Assembly (NCBI RefSeq): GCF_014647075.1
Contig: NZ_BMOM01000006.1
Span: 1 to 64,000, forward strand
From: Deinococcus aerophilus
Lineage (GTDB): Bacteria > Deinococcota > Deinococci > Deinococcales > Deinococcaceae
Direction: 5' to 3'
Length of the DNA stretch: 64,000 nt
The notes beneath the pieces were generated by a model. That model did not search any database, was not told where the DNA came from, and saw only the letters and a list, made by a program, of their open reading frames with translations. This document shows positions 32,689 through 44,427 of this stretch, piece after piece. A program made the translations under genes and the position numbers. Every line of letters begins with the position of its first letter. The first letter of the stretch is position 1.

Positions 32689-34758
32689 ATGGTGCGCGCC
32701 GCCCTTCTCCTCTCCGTCCTGCTCTCCGGTTCTGCCGGAGCGCAGGCTGTCCCGGCTCCACAGCCCGCCGCCCTCACCCTGCAGCCCGAACCGGACTGCG
32801 TGTTGCCGGCGGGTCCGCTGCCGACGCGCACGCGGGCCGTGTTCCTGCTGGACACCAGCGGCAGCATGCGCGGGCTGGGAGACGGCCGGGCCAACATCTT
32901 TGAGGCGGTGAAGGCCAGCCTCAACCAGTATGTCCGGCAGCAGCGGCCCGACCGGGTGGAACTGCTGACCTTCGATTCGGGGGTGCGGTCGCGCCAGGGC
33001 TTTGACCGGCCTGCCGGAACGCCGCAGTGGAACCGGGCGCTGGAGGCGCTGAAGGCCGACGGCAACAACACCTACCTGTACCGCAGCGTTCAGGCCGCGC
33101 TTGCGCCGCTGAAGGCCGGCGACTACCTGACCACGGTGTTCGTACTCACTGACGGCATCGACAACGATCCGGGCCGGGTGGGTGCTCCGCAGGCGCTGGC
33201 GGCCTTCAGCGCCCGCGGTCCACTGGACCGGCTGCACTACGTGGCGCTGGGCACTGCCATTCCCGCCGACGCCCGCGCGGCCCTGATCCGCAGCGATTAC
33301 GCCGACGGTCAGACCGTGCCGGTGGGCCGCGCGCCTGCGCTGGGCCGCCCTGGTCTGGGCGGCGTGCGGACCCGGACCGTCACCGATCTGGAATCGGGCG
33401 TGCCCGTGCCCTTTGCCGACGGCACGGGGGTGGCCCTGGCAGCGCCCGGGGACAGCGGACTGCGGCTGGCGGCCGGCGTGGTGCGGGAGGGTCAGGTCTC
33501 CCTGAGGGCCACGGGATCGGTGCCCTACGGAACGGCGGCCCTGCTGTGTGCTCCGCCGGTGCCGCGCGCGCTTCCGGACGACGCTGGTCCGGTGGCGCCG
33601 CGGTCCCAGCACGTCCTGCTGCGCGTCAACCTGGACGCTGCGCGGCCCGTGCGCTGGCTCAACCCCGGTGCGGACCTGCACCTGAAGCGTGGGGAGGAGG
33701 CGCTGCTGCGGTACCGCGCCGCCCGGGGCATGAATCTGGAGGACCCGGACCCGGCCACCTGGACGGTCCAGAACCTGCCGCCTGGCCTGGACGCGCAGGT
33801 GCTGCGTCTGCCGGGGGCGCGCGAGTTTGCCGTGCGGCTGACCAACCGCCAGCTCAGCACCGGACAGACCGTCACGCCGGTCCTGTCGCTGCCGGGACGC
33901 AGCGGCGGCCCCTTTGAACTGACCCTGCCCGCTGTAGTGGCGTCGGCGGGCGGACGGACTCCTGCGGCCCCTGCCGCTTCCTCCCCGCCAACCGCTCCGG
34001 TTTCGCCGGCTCCGGCGCCTTCAGGGCAGCGGCCGTTCCTTCCAGTCGGGGTGCTGACGGTGCTGGGGCTGGCCGCGCTGGGCCTGCTGAGGCTGGCCGT
34101 GCTGGACCGCCGGGGCCGGCGGGCGCCGCCACTGCCCCGCCTGGCGCGCGAATCGGTGCCCGCCGTGGAGGGCATCGAGTACAGCGAGGGGCGGGTGCTG
34201 TCCCTGGTTGCGTCCAACGGTGACGTGTCGGGGGTCGCCATTCCGCTGGGCGGGTCCTTTGATCTGGGGCAGCTGGCGCGTGTGCCGCACCTCAGCGGCC
34301 TGCGCGCCGAGCAGCACCGCGACGGCCTGCGCATCACCCGTTTGCCCGCCGATCTGGAAGTCAGTCAGGGTGCGCGGCTGCTGCGGGCCGGCGACGTGGT
34401 GCGGCCCGGTACCCTGCTGGGCATCGTGGTGGCCCGCCCGGCCCGCGCGCCCCAGCCCCCGCTGGGGGCGCTTGCGGGACTGGGCCTGCCGCTGAACCTG
34501 CGCTGGGAGGGAGCGCATGTTCGCGCGGCCGGGCCGTACGGCGTTCATACCCTGACCCTGCCGCCGGGCTTGAGCGACCTGGGCCGCGCCTTTGCCGCGC
34601 CGGTCCTGAGCGGCCTCAAGGTCACCCTCAGCGGGGCGCAGCTGCTGCTCGTCGAGGTGCCCGCCGGGCTGGCCCTGTGCCGCAGCGGGGAGCCGACCCC
34701 CCTGCAGCCCGGTGTGTACCTGACCGGCACCACCGCCGTTGATCTGCCGGACGCCTGA
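32689..34758 (+). CDS. Secreted VWA-domain membrane-anchored protein
   Basis: A 689-residue protein. A signal peptide (MVRAALLLSVLLSGSAGAQA) is followed by a von Willebrand A domain with an intact MIDAS start DTSGS at 55-59 and a later VFVLTDGIDND. The middle (about 240-430) is beta-rich; a Pro/Ala-rich linker leads to one transmembrane helix at about 450-471 (PVGVLTVLGLAALGLLRLAV) and a C-terminal cytoplasmic domain of 210 residues. It probably binds a protein or metal-dependent ligand outside the cell. The start at 32689 is set by the signal peptide; CACAAT lies nine bp upstream. Confidence 0.8.
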   Translation: MVRAALLLSVLLSGSAGAQAVPAPQPAALTLQPEPDCVLPAGPLPTRTRAVFLLDTSGSMRGLGDGRANIFEAVKASLNQYVRQQRPDRVELLTFDSGVRSRQGFDRPAGTPQWNRALEALKADGNNTYLYRSVQAALAPLKAGDYLTTVFVLTDGIDNDPGRVGAPQALAAFSARGPLDRLHYVALGTAIPADARAALIRSDYADGQTVPVGRAPALGRPGLGGVRTRTVTDLESGVPVPFADGTGVALAAPGDSGLRLAAGVVREGQVSLRATGSVPYGTAALLCAPPVPRALPDDAGPVAPRSQHVLLRVNLDAARPVRWLNPGADLHLKRGEEALLRYRAARGMNLEDPDPATWTVQNLPPGLDAQVLRLPGAREFAVRLTNRQLSTGQTVTPVLSLPGRSGGPFELTLPAVVASAGGRTPAAPAASSPPTAPVSPAPAPSGQRPFLPVGVLTVLGLAALGLLRLAVLDRRGRRAPPLPRLARESVPAVEGIEYSEGRVLSLVASNGDVSGVAIPLGGSFDLGQLARVPHLSGLRAEQHRDGLRITRLPADLEVSQGARLLRAGDVVRPGTLLGIVVARPARAPQPPLGALAGLGLPLNLRWEGAHVRAAGPYGVHTLTLPPGLSDLGRAFAAPVLSGLKVTLSGAQLLLVEVPAGLALCRSGEPTPLQPGVYLTGTTAVDLPDA

Positions 34759-34786
34759 GCCCCCGCTCCGCGCTACGCTGCCCCCT

Positions 34787-35269
34787 ATGGACCTGCTCCG
34801 CACCATCCACGGGTATCAGTTCGGCTCGTCTCTGGCGCTGCTGTTTCCCACGCCCTACGCCCTGTCCACGCTGATCCTGTTCGTCTGGAGCGTGGCCCCG
34901 GCGCTCAAGGGCACGGTCAGCGCTTCGTTTGTGGTGTGGCTGCGCGTGGTCTGGGTGCTGACGCTGATTCCGGCGGCCACCGGGGTGATCCTGGCTCTGG
35001 GCGGCGCGAAGGTGCCCAGCGCCGTGAACGTGGGGGGCGGCCTGACCAAATACGGCCTGCCCTACGACCCCAGCCGCGACCTGGAACACTGGATGTACTC
35101 GGCCTTCGCCCTGCTGAGCCTGTACGTGATCGAGGTGCTGATCAGGGGCCGCATGATCAGCCACCGCAGCGGCCTGAAGTTCCTGCCGGTGGTGACCCTC
35201 TTTCTGTACGGCGTCGCCTACATGATCGGGCGGGTCGCAGTGTTGCCGGGCAGCACGCCGGGCACCTGA
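34787..35269 (+). CDS. Four-helix membrane protein of unknown function
   Basis: A 160-residue integral membrane protein with about four hydrophobic segments: YALSTLILFVWSVAPALKG, VVWVLTLIPAATGVILALGG, MYSAFALLSLYVIEVLIRG and LPVVTLFLYGVAYMIGRVAV. I do not recognise the family. TACGCT seven bp before the ATG at 34787 marks a leaderless start, 28 bp after the VWA gene, so it is an independent unit despite its closeness. The following 220 bp to the next gene are GC-rich and show nothing I can name. Confidence 0.75.
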   Translation: MDLLRTIHGYQFGSSLALLFPTPYALSTLILFVWSVAPALKGTVSASFVVWLRVVWVLTLIPAATGVILALGGAKVPSAVNVGGGLTKYGLPYDPSRDLEHWMYSAFALLSLYVIEVLIRGRMISHRSGLKFLPVVTLFLYGVAYMIGRVAVLPGSTPGT

Positions 35270-35492
35270 TCCCGGACGCCCGGGGAGCAGGGGAGGGGGG
35301 TGAAGTAGACAGGCCCGCGGGGGGCTGCGCCCGCCCGCCGCAGGCCTGCTGGCCGGCGGCTGCAACGGCGTCCGCGCTCCCGGGGCACCGCTCTGCGCCG
35401 GCAAGGCGCGGGGAATACCCGGCTACAGAACCAAACGCCCGTCAGCTTCGCTCATCCGGCACCCCCCACAGGTGTGTTCATCTGGAGCGCTC

Positions 35493-36821
<1,329 letters not shown>

Positions 36822-36874
36822 TCCGGAACCCGGCCTCGGGCCTGGGGCCGGGGCCCCGTTTGCGGCCGGAGCGC

Positions 36875-36880
36875 TACCAT
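36875..36880 (+). promoter_or_regulatory. Leaderless -10 box before rbfA leader ORF
   Basis: TACCAT (36875-36880) is followed after 6 bp by ATG at 36887, the spacing seen before many other genes in this window. The predicted RNA would start at or next to that ATG. Confidence 0.6.
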
Positions 36881-36886
36881 AGCGGG

Positions 36887-36925
36887 ATGATGTTTCCCCC
36901 CACCTTTTTCTGGTCGCGCCCATGA
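36887..36925 (+). CDS. 12-codon leader ORF coupled to rbfA
   Basis: A tiny [15 protein letters not shown], starting 6 bp after a TACCAT -10 box and ending in TGA that overlaps the rbfA ATG (ATGA at 36922-36925). It has no ribosome binding site and would be read as a leaderless message. rbfA itself has no Shine-Dalgarno sequence (TTCTGGTCGCGCCC precedes it), so ribosomes finishing the peptide are the likely source of rbfA translation. The peptide is rich in Phe and Pro and may also act as an attenuating leader; that part is inference. Confidence 0.55.
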   Translation: MMFPPTFFWSRP

Positions 36926-37206
36926 AGCCCGAGCAGCTCCAGTCGCAACTGACCCGCGTGCTCAGCGAGGCCATTTCCGGCCTGCGTGATCCGCGTGTGC
37001 CGCTGATCGTGACGGTCGAGCGCGTGACCCTGACCACCGATTACGGGCTGGCCCGCGTGTATGTCAGCGCCATCGGGGCCGACATTCCCGAACTGCTTGA
37101 GGCCCTGACCCACGCACGCGGTCACCTGCAGCGTCAGGTGGCCGAACAGGTTCGCATGCGCCGCACGCCCACGCTGGAATTCCGCTCGGCCGAGGACATT
37201 CTGTGA
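36922..37206 (+). CDS. rbfA: Ribosome-binding factor A
   Basis: A 94-residue RbfA, a KH-fold 30S maturation factor acting on the 5' end of 16S rRNA. Family blocks are [19 protein letters not shown] (residues about 11-29), [15 protein letters not shown] and [22 protein letters not shown]. It is short because the C-terminal tail found in E. coli is missing. There is no ribosome binding site; a 12-codon leader ORF overlaps its ATG. The stop overlaps the GTG of the next gene. Confidence 0.92.
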   Translation: MKPEQLQSQLTRVLSEAISGLRDPRVPLIVTVERVTLTTDYGLARVYVSAIGADIPELLEALTHARGHLQRQVAEQVRMRRTPTLEFRSAEDIL

Positions 37207-37655
37207 CGCGGAAGGCCACGGCAGAGCAGCCGGGCCGCAGCGTCGACACGACCATCCAGGTGCGCTACGCCGAGACGGATGCCATGGGAGTGGTTCACCA
37301 CGCCACTTATCCGGTGTGGTTCGAGGTCGGGCGCACCGACCTGATGCACGCGCTGGGACTGCCGTACGCCACGGTGGAGGCGCGCGGCTACTACCTGATG
37401 CTCTCGGGCTTGAACGTCGAGTATCGCCGCGCCGCCCGCTACGACGACACCCTGACGGTCACCACCCGCGTGTCGTCCCTGCGCAGCCGCACGCTGAGTT
37501 TCGTGTACACGGTCATGCGCGGTTCGGAACTGCTCGCCACCGGAGAGACCCGCCACATCGCCACCGACAAGACTTACCGCCCGGCCCGACTGCCGGAAGA
37601 CGTGCTGGCGCTGCTGGGCGGAGCCGGGGTGTCTGCGGCGGAACCGGTCCGCTAG
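37203..37655 (+). CDS. YbgC-type acyl-CoA thioesterase
   Basis: A 150-residue hotdog thioesterase of the YbgC/FadM group. [25 protein letters not shown] is split as the catalytic loop [12 protein letters not shown] (Asp at about residue 26) and the helix [17 protein letters not shown]. Strands [20 protein letters not shown] follow. It hydrolyses an acyl-CoA or acyl-ACP. Start is GTG at 37203 in the GTGA overlap with rbfA, so the two are coupled. Confidence 0.85.
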   Translation: MTRKATAEQPGRSVDTTIQVRYAETDAMGVVHHATYPVWFEVGRTDLMHALGLPYATVEARGYYLMLSGLNVEYRRAARYDDTLTVTTRVSSLRSRTLSFVYTVMRGSELLATGETRHIATDKTYRPARLPEDVLALLGGAGVSAAEPVR

Positions 37656-37667
37656 ACTGCGCGGCAC

Positions 37668-37745
37668 ATGATCTGTTTCCTGCCCCGCCGCGCCCGCCGG
37701 ACCGACCACGGTGGCCGCCTGCTGTCCACGGCGGAGACGCCATGA
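37668..37745 (+). CDS. 25-codon leader ORF overlapping the Nudix start
   Basis: ATG at 37668, nine bp after TAGACT (37653-37658), opens a 25-codon ORF (MICFLPRRARRTDHGGRLLS, then TAETP) whose TGA at 37743-37745 overlaps the Nudix ATG as ATGA. The arrangement is the same as before rbfA. The Nudix gene also has a GGAG 5 bp upstream, so coupling is less essential here. I cannot tell whether the peptide is made. Confidence 0.45.
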   Translation: MICFLPRRARRTDHGGRLLSTAETP

Positions 37746-38218
37746 GCCACCTGTCGCGCACCCTGCCCATCAAGCGCGCCGCGCACGTCTATCTGGTCCG
37801 CGACGGCCAGCTGCTGCTCGTCGAGGAGCGCATGGACGACGGCAGCATCTTTTACGGCCTGCCCGGCGGCAAGGCGCTGCCCGGCGAGACGCTGGGGGAC
37901 GCCGCCGTACGTCAGGTACTCGTCGAAACTGGCCTGACCGTCACGGATCTGGTGTTCATCAGCTTGCTGGAGGGCGAACTGCTCACCGGCACCCGCAACG
38001 AGTGCTACGCCTCGTTCGGGCGCTTCACCGCGACCTTCTCCGGCGAGCTGAACCCCACCGACCCGGAGGTCGTGGGCGTGAAGTGGGTGCCGTTTGCGCA
38101 GGTCGAGGCGCTGGTGCGCTACGGGCCCCCGCCCGAGGTCGAGGAGCGCAATCCCCTGATCTGGGTGCCCACCCGCGACTTCGTGAAAGGCACGCCGCGC
38201 GCGTACTATCCGATCTGA
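37742..38218 (+). CDS. Nudix-fold protein with a degenerate Nudix box
   Basis: A 158-residue Nudix-fold protein. The box runs G43-x5-E49-x7-R57 and then Q58-V-L-V61-E62-T-G64-L, where the consensus is REUxEExGU. Two of the metal-binding glutamates are thus Gln58 and Val61, while Glu62 remains. Fold blocks HVYLVRDGQLLLVEER and FYGLPGGKALPGE are normal. Such a box predicts weak or lost hydrolase activity, or a sensor role. Its ATG overlaps the stop of a 25-codon ORF. Confidence 0.82.
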   Translation: MSHLSRTLPIKRAAHVYLVRDGQLLLVEERMDDGSIFYGLPGGKALPGETLGDAAVRQVLVETGLTVTDLVFISLLEGELLTGTRNECYASFGRFTATFSGELNPTDPEVVGVKWVPFAQVEALVRYGPPPEVEERNPLIWVPTRDFVKGTPRAYYPI

Positions 38219-38302
38219 GCGGCCGGGCCCTGGAACGGGATGCCGGGGGACAGGAAGCGGGGTAACGGTGGACGTGCCCGCGCACCGCGCACAATACCGG
38301 CC

Positions 38303-39721
38303 ATGAGCCGCCCGAGTTTCTGCGCCTCTCTCTGCGCCGCGCTGCTGTCGGTTCTGCTTGTGGGCGCAGGGGCCCAGCCCGCTTCCCCGGTCACCGCCCA
38401 GTCCATCGGGGACTCTATCTACCCCCGGCTGGGGCAGGCCGGGCTGGACGTGCGCCATTACGCCCTGGACCTGAACGTGGACCGGCCCGGTACCTCCGAA
38501 CTGAGCGGCGTGGTCACCCTGACCGTGGGCGCCACCCGTCCCTTGCCCCTGCTCAGCCTGGACTTCCTGGGACCGGCGGTGGCGGCGGTGACCTGGAACG
38601 GCCAGCCCGCGCCGTACCGCCAGGACCGGGCGGCGGGCAAGCTCAGCATCCAGCGTTCGCTGCGGCCCGGCGAACAGGCGACGGTGACGGTGCGTTTTGC
38701 CGGAACGGTGGGGCGGCGTCCCGACCCCGAACTGCCGCTGGATGTGGGCTGGCAGGCGGTGGCGGCCGACGGCAAGCGCCCGGGGGCCAACTTCACCCTC
38801 AGCGAGCCGGACGGCACGCGCACCTTCCTGCCGGTCAACGACCATCCCTCCGATCCGGCGACCTTCACCACCCGCGTCACGGTGCCGGCCGGGTACGTGG
38901 CGGCGGCCAGCGGCGTGCAGGTGCTCGCCCAGGCCGCGCCGGGCGGCGGCCAGACCTTTACCTTCGAACAGGCCCAGCCGATTCCGACATACGCCCTGGC
39001 CCTGCATGTCAACCGTTTCGAGCGGCAGGACTCGCCCGCGGTGCCGGTCGGCGTGGGCGGGGCCGCCGTGGCGCGGCGCGACTACTTTCCCTCCGATCTG
39101 CCGGACGGCACCCGGGACGCCTACACCCGGACGGGCGAGGTCCTGACGGTGCTGTCCGGGTGGTTCGGGCCCTTTCCCTTCGGTGCCTACGGCTCGGCGG
39201 TGGTCACGCCCGGCATTCCGGCGCTGGAAACCGCCACCCTCTCCACCATGCCGGTGCGTGCGAGCAACGTGCGTGTTCTGGTGCATGAGACTGCCCACCA
39301 GTGGTTCGGGGACCGCGTGGTGCTGGGCGACTGGGCAGACGTGTGGCTCAACGAGGGCTTTGCCACCTACGCCGAGCTGCTGTGGGCCCAGGCGCAGGGT
39401 GAGGACGGTGCGGCCATCGTTCGTGGGTGGTATGACCGCGCAGGCCGCAGCCCGACCCGGCCGCTGGTCGCCGCCTCCGAGCGCCAGCTGTTCGACACCA
39501 CCTCGTACATCCGGGGTGCGCTCGCGCTGCAGGCGGTGCGCGTGACGGTGGGCGACGCGGCCTTCCAGGCCTACCTGCGCGGCTGGGTCGCGGCCTTCTC
39601 GGACCGGCCGGCCCGCACCGCCGATCTGCTTGCCCATACCCGCCGGCAACTGGGCGCGGACGCGGAGGCGGCCCTGCGCCTGTGGACCGAGTCCCCCACC
39701 CTGCCGCCGCTGCCGGAATGA
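38303..39721 (+). CDS. Secreted M1-family metallopeptidase
   Basis: A 472-residue protein with a signal peptide (to about residue 24) and an M1 aminopeptidase core. The zinc site HETAHQWFGD is at 328-337 with the third ligand E351 in WLNEGFATYAELL. The exopeptidase GAMEN motif is replaced by PALETAT (306-312), so substrate choice may differ from classical aminopeptidases. The N-terminal beta domain has LDVRHYALDLNV and LDFLGPAVAAVTWNG. CACAAT seven bp before the ATG predicts a leaderless mRNA. Confidence 0.87.
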   Translation: MSRPSFCASLCAALLSVLLVGAGAQPASPVTAQSIGDSIYPRLGQAGLDVRHYALDLNVDRPGTSELSGVVTLTVGATRPLPLLSLDFLGPAVAAVTWNGQPAPYRQDRAAGKLSIQRSLRPGEQATVTVRFAGTVGRRPDPELPLDVGWQAVAADGKRPGANFTLSEPDGTRTFLPVNDHPSDPATFTTRVTVPAGYVAAASGVQVLAQAAPGGGQTFTFEQAQPIPTYALALHVNRFERQDSPAVPVGVGGAAVARRDYFPSDLPDGTRDAYTRTGEVLTVLSGWFGPFPFGAYGSAVVTPGIPALETATLSTMPVRASNVRVLVHETAHQWFGDRVVLGDWADVWLNEGFATYAELLWAQAQGEDGAAIVRGWYDRAGRSPTRPLVAASERQLFDTTSYIRGALALQAVRVTVGDAAFQAYLRGWVAAFSDRPARTADLLAHTRRQLGADAEAALRLWTESPTLPPLPE

Positions 39722-39801
39722 GCGCATCTCTTCTCTCAGGCGGCCTTGAGCAAACGTAGGCCTTCTGCGGGGCTTTGGGACCGGTGGGGTAGCCTCGGCG
39801 C

Positions 39802-40605
39802 ATGTGGCCTTTCGGAAAAAATACAGCGGACCGTGTCAAGGACGCCCTTAACGAGCAGCCCCGCCTCAAGGACCTGGGCCTGCAGGTGCGGGAGAAGGGC
39901 GGCAACGTGACCGTCACCGGCATGGTGCCCAACGGGCGCTACGACGCGCTGGTCCGGGTCGTGGCGGAGGGCATCAACGGCGTCAAGAACGTGGACACCA
40001 GCGGCCTGATTGCCCAGGAGCCGCAGGCCGCTCCCGCCGCGTCCCAGTCGGCGGCCCCATCCCCTCAGGCGCAGGACGCGGGACCCAGCGCCTCGGACAA
40101 CAGCTACACGTCCGGCCCTGTCCGCGCCGAGATTCGCCCAACCAGCGTCGGTGGCGCCACGAATGCGAGCATGGAGGCCGAGGTCAAGGAGCTGGAAGAC
40201 CGCAGCCGCGTCGCCAAGGCGGTGCTGAAGGCCATCCGCAGCAACGGCGAGCTGAAGGACGATCCCATTGACGTGCTGCAAAGCGGCAAGAGCGTGATCC
40301 TGCGCGGTGTGGTCGACAGCGACCATGAACAGCGCCTAGCCGAGAAGCTGGCCCGTGGGGTGGAGGGTGTGGCCGGGGTGGACATCAGCGGCCTGCGTGT
40401 GGCTGCGGGTGCCCGGGAACTGAGCAGGGAGAAGGACGCAGACAGCGGCGATACCGTGTACACCGTCAAGAGCGGCGACACCCTGGGCGCGATTGCCCAG
40501 AAGTACTACGGCAACGCCGCCGAGTACAAGAAGCTGGCCCATTACAACAACATCAGCAACCCCGACCTGATCACGGTGGGCCAGCAGATCCGCATTCCGG
40601 GCTGA
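39802..40605 (+). CDS. Double-BON, LysM protein (Kbp-like)
   Basis: A 267-residue protein with two BON domains and a LysM. BON 1 (about 8-68) contains DALNEQPRLKDLGLQV and GRYDALVRVVAEGINGVKNV. A Pro/Ala/Ser linker follows. BON 2 (about 125-205) contains VLKAIRSNGELKDDPIDVL and LAEKLARGVEGVAGVDI. LysM (about 216-267) is YTVKSGDTLGAIAQKYYG. E. coli Kbp, a potassium-binding protein, has one BON and a LysM. No signal peptide is seen. TAGCCT six bp before the ATG marks a leaderless start. Confidence 0.85.
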   Translation: MWPFGKNTADRVKDALNEQPRLKDLGLQVREKGGNVTVTGMVPNGRYDALVRVVAEGINGVKNVDTSGLIAQEPQAAPAASQSAAPSPQAQDAGPSASDNSYTSGPVRAEIRPTSVGGATNASMEAEVKELEDRSRVAKAVLKAIRSNGELKDDPIDVLQSGKSVILRGVVDSDHEQRLAEKLARGVEGVAGVDISGLRVAAGARELSREKDADSGDTVYTVKSGDTLGAIAQKYYGNAAEYKKLAHYNNISNPDLITVGQQIRIPG

Positions 40606-40727
40606 CATCGGGAGGAGGCAACCGGGCCGCTGCCGCCGTGCCGGCCTCCTGCTCGTGCTCTGTTCACCCGGTCCCTTCCCCCTTTCGGCGGACGATGCCC
40701 CGCGGTCCCTGACGCTAGCTTCGTCGC

Positions 40728-42442
<1,715 letters not shown>

Positions 42443-42446
<4 letters not shown>

Positions 42447-43462
42447 CCGTGCATCCGCCGCCCCGGCCGCTGCTGCCGGTGCTGGCGCGCATGGCGCTGG
42501 GTCTGGGACTGGCGGGCCTGGGCGGGGTGCTGACCTGGCAGGGCGCGGAGGTCCGGCCCACCCCGGGCATGGGCACCACGACCACCCCGGTCCGCGTGGG
42601 GCTCGATGGCCCGCAGCCTTCCGACCTGGCGGCGGCGGGTACGCTGCAGGTCAGCGGGGACCGCTCCAGTGTCCTGGTGGACTCCCTGCCTGCCGGAAGT
42701 CCTCTGCTCGTGGGAGGCCACGTGACCCACCGGGAAAGAAACCCTGTGGAGCTCCGCAGCGAGCGCGTGGGGCGGCAGGTCAAGGTCACGCTGGCACTCA
42801 CGGTGCAGCCCACCGACCGCCCCGGCATGATCGTCAGCGGTCCCGAACCGGTGCAGCACGTTATTGCCCTGCAGCTGTCGCGCGCCGTGCCCCTGACCCT
42901 GGGTGCGCGGACCGTCAGCGGGGACCAGACCCTGGACCTGTCCGCGCTGACGCTGCGTGGCCTGAACCTCCGCAGCGTCAGCGGCGATCAGACCATCACG
43001 CTTCCGGGCCGGACCGCTGGACCGGCGGCCTTGGTGAGCACCTCGGGGAACATCCGCGTCACGGCGGCGCGCGGCGCGGCTCCCGAGGCGCTGCGCGTCA
43101 ACAGCGTCAGTGGACATCAGGTGCTGAATCTCGCCGGGGCCAGCGTCGGCACGCTGGGGCTGGGCACCGCCAGCGGCGACATTGACCTGATCCTGCCTGC
43201 CAAGGTCCCACGCGCCGCCCTGACCACCGCCAGCGGTGACGTGACCGTGACGGCCCGCCCCGGCACGCGGGGCAACCTCGACGTCCGCACCCAGGGGGGC
43301 GACGTGACCCTGCGGGTGCCGGCGGGCCTGCGCCTGCGCGTGCGCTTTACCGACCGCGACACCGTGAGCCTGCCCCGCGGCCTGCCCCCCGCCACCGCCC
43401 CCGATCTGGACGTGTTCGTTGACGCGCCCAGCGGAAATTTCACCCTGGATTCCACCCCCTGA
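42443..43462 (+). CDS. DUF4097 beta-helix envelope protein in the kinase operon
   Basis: A 339-residue protein with one N-terminal hydrophobic segment (LLPVLARMALGLGLAGLGGVL). The rest is beta-repeats of the DUF4097 kind with recurring S-V-S-G-D blocks: TVSGDQTLDLSAL, SVSGDQTITLPG, SVSGHQVLNLAG, TASGDIDLILP, TASGDVTVTARP. Proteins of this kind accompany LiaSR-like systems that sense envelope stress. It sits between kinase and regulator, with GTGA overlap to the kinase, and so may be a modulator of signalling. That role is inferred from context only. Confidence 0.82.
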
Positions 43463-43475
43463 AGGAGGCCCCTAC

Positions 43476-44144
<669 letters not shown>

Positions 44145-44156
44145 CGCGGTGTTCAT

Positions 44157-44180
44157 GGCCTGCAAACAAGCGGGCAGGCC
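44157..44180 (+). terminator. Hairpin after the response regulator
   Basis: GGCCTG (44157-44162) and CAGGCC (44175-44180) form a 6-bp stem with a 12-nt loop, 13 bp after the response regulator stop. The following sequence is T-rich but has no continuous run, so termination is likely but not certain. Confidence 0.45.
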
Positions 44181-44427
44181 AATGAATGTGATTCGCTTTT
44201 CCTTTACAGGTCGGAATATATTGTATCTTTTTTTACAAAGCTTGAATACGCGTTGTCTCGATACGTAAGCCGCGATATTCGTGCACAAAGGGCAGAACCG
44301 TCGAAGTGAAGCGGAGCAGGGAAAGGATTTCCCGCATAGCCTGTCACCCCGGCTCTGCCTGTCGATTTCGCACAGACACCCTCCATACGCGGTCAGGCTT
44401 GAGACCCATACCAGGTCGGGAGGAGTC
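44181..44427. other. AT-rich intergenic stretch
   Basis: This 247-bp gap contains an AT-rich patch (about 44190-44280), striking in a genome this GC-rich. It holds an inverted repeat TTGTA(tctttttt)TACAA at 44221-44238 and several TATATT- or TACAAT-like words on both strands. I cannot assign a -35/-10 pair with confidence. The patch is the likely control region of the lipoprotein gene at 44428. Confidence 0.5.

Noticed and set aside
35270..35492. Possible gene in the GC-rich gap before the LysM protein
   Set aside because: The frames are Pro/Arg/Ala-rich shadows without start signals or family resemblance.
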